Shown: positions 6,589 to 11,572 of the stretch, in pieces
Layout: every line of letters starts with the position of its first letter
Position numbering within the stretch: position 1 is the first letter of the stretch
Assembly: GCA_934169415.1 (NCBI GenBank)
Contig: CAKPNP010000033.1
Span: 1-11,572, forward strand
DNA from: an uncultured Bacilli bacterium
GTDB taxonomy: Bacteria; Bacillota_I; Bacilli_A; RF39; UBA660
Reading direction: 5' to 3'
Length of the DNA: 11,572 bases
Position numbers and translations under genes: made by a program
Notes under the pieces: generated by a model
Told to the model about the DNA's origin: nothing
Seen by the model: the letters and a program-made list of their open reading frames with translations, nothing else
Databases searched by the model: none

Positions 6589-7140
6589 ATGTCAAAACAA
6601 AACGATATAATTAATTCAGCAAGAGAACTATTTACAACTTTTGGATTTAAGAAAGTATCTATGGATGAGATTGCTAAAAAGGCTAATGTGACGAAACGTA
6701 CAGTTTACAGTTACTATAAAGATAAGCAGGAATTATTTGAATATTTTATATTAGAGGAGTTAGAAGAAATAAGAAATAAATTAGATGAAAAAAAAGAAGA
6801 ACGTTTTCTAGATAGGGTAGCTTATGATTTAAATAGCATTCTAACTTTAAGTAATAGTAGTTTATTATCCTCATTAATTAAAGAAAAAAAAGAAGAAAAG
6901 AAAAGTGATTTCTTTACTATTTATGAAAATAAAATCATTAATTATATAGAGGAAAAAATTAAAATAGAAGTTTCAAATAAGAATATAAATGTAAGTGATG
7001 CTCACCTAACTGCATTTATAATATATAAAACTATTTTTTCAATAATATTTGAATATGATAAAAAGGTAGATAAAAATACTTTAATAGATGAAGTTACTAA
7101 AATATTGAAAAATGGTTTATTAAATAAGGAGGTTTTATAA
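6589..7140 (+). CDS. TetR/AcrR-family transcriptional regulator
   Basis: A 183-residue DNA-binding repressor-type protein. Residues about 8-52 form the TetR helix-turn-helix domain: IINSARELFTTFGFKKVSM, then DEIAKKANVTKRTVYSYYKD, then KQELFEYF. This is followed by a variable, lysine/glutamate-rich helical ligand and dimer domain, whose ligand cannot be read from sequence. The start is supported by AGAAGGTG (6577-6584). The gene lies directly downstream of a consensus promoter and a 13-bp inverted repeat, so autorepression is likely. Its TAA overlaps the ATG of the following YhgE/Pip gene by one base, making a co-regulated two-gene operon. TetR regulators next to YhgE/Pip membrane proteins are a frequent pairing in Firmicutes. 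Repression would presumably be relieved by a compound or envelope stress, which is inference. Confidence 0.9.
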   Translation: MSKQNDIINSARELFTTFGFKKVSMDEIAKKANVTKRTVYSYYKDKQELFEYFILEELEEIRNKLDEKKEERFLDRVAYDLNSILTLSNSSLLSSLIKEKKEEKKSDFFTIYENKIINYIEEKIKIEVSNKNINVSDAHLTAFIIYKTIFSIIFEYDKKVDKNTLIDEVTKILKNGLLNKEVL

Positions 7141-9098
7141 TGAAAAAAGATAAGAAAATTTTCCCATATGTCGTAATAGCAGCAGTTTTGATTATTCCAT
7201 TTATGTATAGCTTTTTTTATTTAAAAGCATACTGGAATCCATATGGAAAAGGAAATATAAATAATTTACCTGTAGCAATAGTTAATTTAGATGAGGGTAA
7301 AAAGGGTAGTGAATTAATTGATTCCATAGTAGAAAAAGATACTTTAAAAATAAGTGTAGTTGATAGTGAAAGTGCTAATTCTGGATTGTATGATAAGACA
7401 TATTATGCAGTAATTACAATACCATCTGATTTTACTTCAAGTATGGAAAGTATTGGAACAGATGATGTTAAACATCCAACTATAACATATTCACCAAATC
7501 AAAAATCAAATTATTTATCAAGTCAAATTATTGATAAGATAGTTACTGTAGTAGAAAAAAGTATGGATAATAAGATCAATTCTGAAATAGTAGGTACATT
7601 AACTGATAAGTTAAATGAAGTGCCTAGTAGTCTAGAAAGTATTAGTTTGGGATTTACTAACTTATCTAGTGGTATATCTAAATTAGAAGAAGGAAGTCTT
7701 ACTTTAAGTAATGGATTAAATTCATTAAGTAATAGTTATAAAGAATTTAATAGTGGATTATCTACTATTAAAAATGGAAGTAATACATTACTTACTAATA
7801 TGAATGTTCTTAATGACGGACTTAATACATTATCTAAAGAGACAAGTAATCTTAATAATTTAGGTAGCGGAGTTACTAATTTAATTAGTAGTGTAGATAA
7901 TTTAAATACTAATATGAGTACTTTTAATGATAAAGAATCTACTTATATCACTTCAGTTAATCAAACTCTAACATTTAGTAAAAATGCCGCGTTAGCTATT
8001 ATTAATTTATATGAAACAAACTCATTACCTAAAGATGAATTATACCTAACAGCTAAAAATTTAATAGGTAATAATACATTTGATATATTAACAACAAGCG
8101 GTAATACAATTAAAAATTATAGCCAAACTTTAACAAATGGTGTGGATAAGTTAAATGAAAGTGTTACTTCATTAAATACTATACCTTCAAGTATAACAAA
8201 ATTAACTACATCGATTGATTCATTAAAGAATGGTTCAAATAAAATAACTGATGGAATGGCTACATTAAATAATGGTATAAACAAATTATCAGATTCAAGT
8301 AATATAGTAATGGATGGTATTAATTCATTAAGTACTGGTTCATCTACATTAAATAATGGATTAAATACTTTATCAAGTAGTGTAAGTAGCGCTAAAAAAG
8401 AATTAGATAGTAAAACAAATGAAACAAAAGATGAATTAAAAAAATTAGATGGATTAAAAGAATTTGCAAATGAACCATTAACTGTAAATACTAAAGCTGT
8501 TAATGAAATTTCAAGTTATGGTACTGCATTCTCACCATTCTTTATCTCAATAGCTTTATGGGTTGGAGCTTTAATGATGTATATAGTACTATACTATGAT
8601 AAAGAAAATAGATTTCCTAAATTATCTATTGAAAATGAAAATCATTTACAAAGAACAATTTTATATCACGGTCTAGCTACTTTATCAGCAATAATATTAG
8701 GTATATTATTAAGTGCATTATTAGATTTTGAAATTACAAATTATTTATTATATTATTTATTTATAATATTAGTTTCAAATACATTTATAGCAATAATAGA
8801 ATTCTTGATTGTAAAATTCAAGGATGTAGGTAAATTTATAGCTTTAATTTTACTTGTTTTACAACTTGCAGCTGCTGGTGGAACATTCCCAATTGAAACA
8901 GTAACAAAAGGCTTTAGATTCTTAAATCCTATATTACCAATGACATATACAATTAATTTATTAAAAGAAGTTTTAGTTACTATAGAAAGTAGTTTATTAA
9001 CTAAAAATTTAATAGTTGTTATTATGATATTATTAGTATTCTTTGGTATTAATATAGTATCAGATATAATGCATGATAAAGAAAATATTAAAAAATAA
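7140..9098 (+). CDS. YhgE/Pip-family membrane protein
   Basis: A 652-residue integral membrane protein of the YhgE/Pip ('phage infection protein') family, which is related to EsaA of type VII secretion and to ABC-2 type permeases. One membrane helix lies at about 8-28 (FPYVVIAAVLIIPFMYSFFY), followed by the family's NNLPVAIVNLDEG motif. Residues about 170-450 form a large extracellular region of repeated 7-11-residue units such as LNNGLNTLS, LSNGLNSLS and LNDGLNTLS, predicted to be long helical hairpins. Five C-terminal helices follow at about 467-489, 508-530, 533-560, 566-590 and 623-645, with the conserved GGTFPIE and LNPILPMTYTI segments between the last two. The start has AAGGAGG at 7126-7132, and the ATG overlaps the tetR stop by one base. 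Family roles reported include phage receptor function, export and drug resistance; the substrate here is unknown. No WXG100 proteins or ATPase genes accompany it. Confidence 0.92.
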   Translation: MKKDKKIFPYVVIAAVLIIPFMYSFFYLKAYWNPYGKGNINNLPVAIVNLDEGKKGSELIDSIVEKDTLKISVVDSESANSGLYDKTYYAVITIPSDFTSSMESIGTDDVKHPTITYSPNQKSNYLSSQIIDKIVTVVEKSMDNKINSEIVGTLTDKLNEVPSSLESISLGFTNLSSGISKLEEGSLTLSNGLNSLSNSYKEFNSGLSTIKNGSNTLLTNMNVLNDGLNTLSKETSNLNNLGSGVTNLISSVDNLNTNMSTFNDKESTYITSVNQTLTFSKNAALAIINLYETNSLPKDELYLTAKNLIGNNTFDILTTSGNTIKNYSQTLTNGVDKLNESVTSLNTIPSSITKLTTSIDSLKNGSNKITDGMATLNNGINKLSDSSNIVMDGINSLSTGSSTLNNGLNTLSSSVSSAKKELDSKTNETKDELKKLDGLKEFANEPLTVNTKAVNEISSYGTAFSPFFISIALWVGALMMYIVLYYDKENRFPKLSIENENHLQRTILYHGLATLSAIILGILLSALLDFEITNYLLYYLFIILVSNTFIAIIEFLIVKFKDVGKFIALILLVLQLAAAGGTFPIETVTKGFRFLNPILPMTYTINLLKEVLVTIESSLLTKNLIVVIMILLVFFGINIVSDIMHDKENIKK

Positions 9099-9118
9099 CG
9101 CAGAAATGCGTTTTTTTT
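9097..9118 (+). terminator. Terminator of the tetR-yhgE operon
   Basis: AACGCA (9097-9102), a GAAA tetraloop, TGCGTT (9107-9112), with a run of eight T at 9111-9118. The stop TAA (9096-9098) overlaps the base of the stem, and the T-run leads straight into the next promoter. Confidence 0.9.
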
Positions 9119-9126
9119 GATATAAT
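9118..9126 (+). promoter_or_regulatory. Extended -10 promoter of the DUF1294 gene
   Basis: TGATATAAT is an exact extended -10 element whose first T is the last T of the preceding terminator. The -35 region is occupied by the terminator hairpin. The start near 9133 is at the ribosome binding site AGAGG (9132-9136), leaving a leader of about 11 nt. Confidence 0.55.
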
Positions 9127-9143
9127 ACTTTAGAGGTTATAAA

Positions 9144-9380
9144 ATGAATACAATTACTTTTATATTATATGGTATTGATAAATATAATGCAATTCATAAT
9201 AAATATAGAATAAGTGAGAAAACACTTATTTTATTTACTTTATTTGGTGGTGTTATAGGTGGTATTTTAGGTGGAATGATATTTAATCATAAGGTAAGGA
9301 AGTGGTACTTTAAACTAGTTAATATTCTAGCTTTAATTATCTGGATTTGTATATATTTTTTAATAAAATCTCTTTTTTAA
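9144..9380 (+). CDS. DUF1294 small membrane protein
   Basis: A 78-residue protein matching the DUF1294 family, whose function is unknown. It has the family landmarks in order: YGIDKYNAIHNKYRISEKTL (about 9-28), FTLFGGVIGGILGGMIFNHK (about 32-51) and the following KWYFK. Hydrophobic segments lie at about 28-48 and 57-76, with a short hydrophobic N-terminus before the DK motif, giving two clear membrane helices. The start follows AGAGG by 7 nt. It stands alone between a terminator and the rpsU promoter; no clear terminator of its own is seen. Confidence 0.85.
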   Translation: MNTITFILYGIDKYNAIHNKYRISEKTLILFTLFGGVIGGILGGMIFNHKVRKWYFKLVNILALIIWICIYFLIKSLF

Positions 9381-9411
9381 TATTTTCTTAACAAAATTTG
9401 TAAAAAAAATG

Positions 9412-9440
9412 TTGTAAATGCTAAAAAAAAGTGTTATAAT
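9412..9440 (+). promoter_or_regulatory. Promoter of rpsU
   Basis: -35 TTGTAA (9412-9417), a 17-nt spacer and an extended -10 TGTTATAAT (9432-9440). Transcription would start near 9447, about 21 nt before the ATG, with a strong GGAAGGAGGG ribosome binding site between. This is the strongest promoter and translation signal combination in the window, as expected for a ribosomal protein. Confidence 0.75.
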
Positions 9441-9467
9441 ACCACTAGTTGTGGAAGGAGGGATCAT

Positions 9468-9659
9468 ATGTCAACAGTAGTCGTAAAAAATGGTAATGTC
9501 GATGGTGCTTTAAAAGTATTTAAACAAAAAAATGCTAAAGATGGCCTCCTAAAAGAAGTTAAAAAAAGAGAACACTACAGTAAACCAGGAGTAAAGAGAA
9601 GAGAAGCTAAAAAAGAAGCTATCAAAAATAGTCGTCGTCGTGAAAAAAATTATAATTAA
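9468..9659 (+). CDS. rpsU: 30S ribosomal protein S21
   Basis: A 63-residue basic protein of the small ribosomal subunit, which helps initiation by contacting 16S rRNA near the anti-Shine-Dalgarno region. The S21 signature is clear: VVVKNGNVDGALKVFKQKNA at the N-terminus, then LLKEVKKREHYSKPGVKRRE, then a lysine/arginine tail (SRRREK). The length is typical of the family. The start follows AAGGAGGG by 5-6 nt. It has its own promoter and a perfect palindromic terminator beginning at the stop codon, and is followed by yqeY, a neighbour seen in many Firmicutes. Confidence 0.97.
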   Translation: MSTVVVKNGNVDGALKVFKQKNAKDGLLKEVKKREHYSKPGVKRREAKKEAIKNSRRREKNYN

Positions 9660-9676
9660 GCCAATTGGCTTTTTTT
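9658..9676 (+). terminator. Terminator of rpsU
   Basis: AAGCC (9658-9662), AATT loop, GGCTT (9667-9671), then T to 9676. The last two bases of the stop codon (TAA 9657-9659) form the base of the stem. It is short, so some read-through into yqeY is plausible. Confidence 0.8.
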
Positions 9677-9703
9677 CATAATTAGAAATTGAGGAGAAAT
9701 ACT

Positions 9704-10141
9704 ATGAGAGAACAAATAATGAATGATTTAAAAACAGCTATGAAAAATCAAAATAAAGAATTACTTAATGTAATTAGAATGGTTAAAGGAGCTATTCAAC
9801 TTGAAGAAATAAATGTTAAACATGAATTAACAGACGAAGAGATGGTTAGTTTAATTTCTAAACAAATTAAATCTAGAAAAGAAACTATCGATGAATTAAA
9901 AAATTCAAATAGATCTGAATTACTAGAAAAAACTGAAAAAGAAATTGAAATTTTATCTAAATATATGCCTAAAATGATGGAAGTAGATGAAATAAATAAA
10001 GTTATTGATGAAGTATTTGAATTAGTTAAACCAGTTGATTCTAAAGATATGGGAAAAGTTATGGGAAAAATTAATCCTATGCTTAAAGGAAAAGCTGATA
10101 TGAGCCTTGTAAGTAAGTTAATAAAAGAAAGATTAAGTTAA
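9704..10141 (+). CDS. yqeY: YqeY/GatB-tail domain protein
   Basis: A 145-residue cytosolic helical protein covering the whole YqeY family. Its domain is homologous to the tRNA-binding tail of GatB, the amidotransferase subunit that makes Gln-tRNA and Asn-tRNA, but it lacks the catalytic part. Landmarks are MREQIMNDLKTAMKNQNKE at the N-terminus, VIRMVKGAIQLEEI, a central ISKQIKSRKETIDE, EIEILSKYMPKMM, and the C-terminal KDMGKVMGKINPMLKGKADM. ATG 9704 follows GAGGAG (9691-9696) by 7 nt; a TTG 15 nt earlier in frame overlaps that site and is rejected. A CATAAT at 9677-9682 could be a weak -10, otherwise the gene relies on read-through from rpsU. The precise function of YqeY is not settled. Confidence 0.93.
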   Translation: MREQIMNDLKTAMKNQNKELLNVIRMVKGAIQLEEINVKHELTDEEMVSLISKQIKSRKETIDELKNSNRSELLEKTEKEIEILSKYMPKMMEVDEINKVIDEVFELVKPVDSKDMGKVMGKINPMLKGKADMSLVSKLIKERLS

Positions 10142-10167
10142 TAAACAGTTGAAAACTGTTTATTTTT
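10141..10167 (+). terminator. Terminator of yqeY
   Basis: ATAAACAGT (10141-10149) pairs perfectly with ACTGTTTAT (10155-10163) around TGAAA, followed by T at 10163-10167. The stem begins on the last base of the stop codon. Confidence 0.85.
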
Positions 10168-10168
10168 A

Positions 10169-10177
10169 TGTTATTAT
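10169..10177 (+). promoter_or_regulatory. Extended -10 promoter of the aromatic-repeat protein gene
   Basis: TGTTATTAT (-10 TATTAT, 10172-10177) begins two bases after the T-run of the preceding terminator. The predicted start near 10184 is at the AGAAGGTG ribosome binding site, leaving about a 14-nt leader. Confidence 0.45.
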
Positions 10178-10197
10178 TCTTTTAGAAGGTGAAAAAA

Positions 10198-11448
10198 ATG
10201 CAAAAAATTGCTGATTTAATGAAAAAAATAAATAAAAAGAAAATGACTATGCTTTTTATAATTGTTATAGTAATAATTATATTAATAACAATTGTATTAG
10301 GACTTATTAATACAAGTAAAACTAAAAAATGTAATGAATTATATTTAAATATATCAAATGTAACAGATAAATATATGAAAGAACAAGATTTATATCCAAC
10401 ATTAGAAGGGTTTTCATACACACTTTCATTAAATGATTTAGATAAAGTTTATTATAAAAATAAAGAAGTTACAGGAAGTGTTAAATATACAAAATATAAT
10501 GATACTTATATAAAAACTTATTATTTAGATAATTGCGGATATTGTTCTTCTAAATTTAATAAAGAATCAGATAAATATAATGATAAAAAGAAAAATGTTG
10601 AAGTTATAGCATATTATAATTATTATGATGCTGAGACTTATAATTCTAAATGGACTGATTTTTTAGAACCTGAATTAATAAGTAGTGATACTACTATGGG
10701 GGTTAATCTTCCAATTGATTCTAAAAAACTTCCAAGTCTACCAAGTGAAGCTTTAATAATAGAATATGTAAAAGAAGATAAAACTTATTATAGCTATAGA
10801 GATATAATGTATAAATATTATAAAAATAATGTAGATTATAGTGATTTTTCATCAGAACAACCTAGTGGTTATACTACTAAAGATTCCTCAACACAAATAA
10901 CACTTCCATCAAGTGAATGGAGTATTGATTATCCAGAAGAGCATAAAGATTATAGAAAAATTGATTCTAAAACCGCTTATCGTTGGTATTATGAAGAAAA
11001 AGGTAAAAAAATATACTGGAACGACGGGGCATTTTATCCAACTCAACCAGATGATAAATATGATAAAAAGAGTAAGGAAAAAGTTACTATGTACAAGTTT
11101 ACTGATAAAGCATGGAGATGGTATAATGGTACATTAAAAAGAAATTATAGCTCATTTAGTAAAACAATGCCTACTGGTTATATATATAAAGATTCTGAGT
11201 TATATCAATATACTTCTTGGTCAAGTTATACAGATCAGTCAAAATTAAATAGTGAAAATGCTACTTATAGGGAAGAAGTTAGCAGGGTATATTCTAGATA
11301 TTTAATTAAGTATAAAGTATTAGGATTTGCTAAATTGGATAAAAGTTTAACTAAAGAAGAATTTGAAAGCACTACTGGGTTAAATTTATCTGATATTATG
11401 AATAATGATAATATGTATGTTTCAGTAACATATAAATTTAAATATTAA
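10198..11448 (+). CDS. Membrane-anchored surface protein with aromatic-rich repeats
   Basis: A 416-residue protein, family not recognised. A lysine-rich N-terminus (MQKIADLMKKINKKK) precedes a single membrane helix at about 17-38 (LFIIVIVIIILITIVLGLI), so the rest is probably extracellular, anchored by an uncleaved signal. The outer part is rich in Tyr, Lys, Asp and Ser. Residues about 195-345 hold three related units with the pattern aromatic-R/K-W/Y-Y, then Y-S-x-F, then P-x-GY-x-x-KDS: YKYYKNNVDYSDFSSEQPSG near 205, YRWYYEEKGKKIYW near 262, and WRWYNGTLKRNYSSFSKTMP near 305, each about 45-50 residues. Cysteines occur at about 44 and in CGYCS (about 112-115). ATG 10198 follows AGAAGGTG by 6 nt; a GTG at 10189 is part of that site. 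It is monocistronic, with a tandem terminator downstream. A role in binding surface polymers is a guess. Confidence 0.8.
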   Translation: MQKIADLMKKINKKKMTMLFIIVIVIIILITIVLGLINTSKTKKCNELYLNISNVTDKYMKEQDLYPTLEGFSYTLSLNDLDKVYYKNKEVTGSVKYTKYNDTYIKTYYLDNCGYCSSKFNKESDKYNDKKKNVEVIAYYNYYDAETYNSKWTDFLEPELISSDTTMGVNLPIDSKKLPSLPSEALIIEYVKEDKTYYSYRDIMYKYYKNNVDYSDFSSEQPSGYTTKDSSTQITLPSSEWSIDYPEEHKDYRKIDSKTAYRWYYEEKGKKIYWNDGAFYPTQPDDKYDKKSKEKVTMYKFTDKAWRWYNGTLKRNYSSFSKTMPTGYIYKDSELYQYTSWSSYTDQSKLNSENATYREEVSRVYSRYLIKYKVLGFAKLDKSLTKEEFESTTGLNLSDIMNNDNMYVSVTYKFKY

Positions 11449-11456
11449 AAAATGAT

Positions 11457-11485
11457 AACAAGAAATTAATTTTTCTTGTTTTTTT
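11457..11485 (+). terminator. Terminator of the aromatic-repeat protein gene
   Basis: AACAAGAAA (11457-11465) and TTTCTTGTT (11472-11480) form a 9-bp stem, followed by five more T. It begins 9 nt after the stop. Confidence 0.85.
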
Positions 11486-11504
11486 GCATTTTTTGAAAAA
11501 AGTT

Positions 11505-11536
11505 TCTCTAAAAAAAAGGATTTTAGAGATTTTTTT
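11505..11536 (+). terminator. Second, tandem terminator
   Basis: TCTCTAAAA (11505-11513) and TTTTAGAGA (11521-11529) form a 9-bp stem with a 7-nt loop, then seven T (11530-11536). It either backs up the hairpin at 11457-11485 or guards the next gene from read-through. Confidence 0.8.
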
Positions 11537-11540
11537 CGTA

Positions 11541-11546
11541 TATAAC
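11541..11546 (+). promoter_or_regulatory. Possible -10 element of the gene at the right edge
   Basis: TATAAC lies four bases after the T-run of the tandem terminator and four bases before the AGGAGGTG at 11551-11558. There is no -35, because that region is terminator stem. It is a weak call on its own, made because several neighbouring genes have the same arrangement. Confidence 0.3.
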
Positions 11547-11562
11547 TTATAGGAGGTGATTT

Positions 11563-11572
11563 ATGAGGTTTC
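11563..11572 (+). CDS. Start of a further gene (three codons visible)
   Basis: ATG 11563-11565 follows a near-perfect AGGAGGTG (11551-11558) by 4 nt, so a gene almost certainly starts here. Only Met-Arg-Phe can be read before the window ends, so nothing can be said of its product. Confidence 0.6.

Noticed and set aside
7140..9098. A type VII (ESX/Esa) secretion locus, because YhgE/Pip is related to EsaA
   Set aside because: No WXG100 substrate, EssC-type ATPase or other secretion gene is present in the window.
10182..10421. Open frame of 79 codons on the minus strand
   Set aside because: It is the shadow of the N-terminal membrane helix region of the gene at 10198-11448 and has no start signal of its own.
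10913..11137. Open frame of 74 codons on the plus strand in another frame
   Set aside because: It overlaps the repeat region of the gene at 10198-11448, has no ribosome binding site, and is explained by that gene.
1..11572. Recoding of TGA as tryptophan (mycoplasma-like code)
   Set aside because: All complete genes end in TAA, so TGA is never tested as a stop, but the tryptophan codons checked are TGG and none of the intact genes contains an internal TGA; the standard code suffices.

Overview
The window is a stretch of a very AT-rich, low-GC Gram-positive type chromosome. The evidence is strong AAGGAGG-like ribosome binding sites, extended -10 promoters (TGnTATAAT), short hairpin plus T-tract terminators, an adjacent rpsU-yqeY pair, and a TetR-YhgE/Pip pair. 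Every complete gene ends in TAA and the tryptophan codons I checked are TGG, which fits the standard bacterial code. An uncultured gut Bacilli/Erysipelotrichia/RF39-like bacterium would fit, but the lineage is an inference. There are no rRNA or tRNA genes, transposases, CRISPR arrays or phage structural genes.

Left part (1-2954): a minus-strand unit holds a disrupted gene of unknown function (271-1470, broken by two compensating frameshifts) followed 13 nt later by a LOG-family nucleotide-processing protein cut by the window edge. Divergent from it is a 454-residue orphan protein with two C-terminal membrane segments (1590-2954).

Centre-left (2955-5854): a roughly 300-nt gap carries a candidate structured RNA of about 107 nt with its own extended -10 promoter, two hairpins, a strong terminator and a possible antiterminator pairing. 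A ribose-phosphate pyrophosphokinase gene follows. It converges, through a shared bidirectional terminator, on a 506-residue protein built of about ten short repeats.

Centre (5938-9118): a small standalone DUF11-type beta-sandwich protein is followed by a two-gene operon of a TetR regulator and a large YhgE/Pip membrane protein. A near-perfect 13-bp inverted repeat sits just downstream of a consensus promoter and is the likely autoregulatory operator.

Right part (9118-11572): compact single-gene units encode a DUF1294 membrane protein, ribosomal protein S21 (rpsU), YqeY, and a membrane-anchored protein with aromatic-rich repeats; the first three bases of the next protein's reading frame lie at the right edge. 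Many of these genes share one architecture: the stop codon lies in or beside a terminator stem, the T-tract runs into the next gene's -10 element, and the Shine-Dalgarno follows only 4-10 nt later. Predicted 5' leaders are therefore only about 10-17 nt long.
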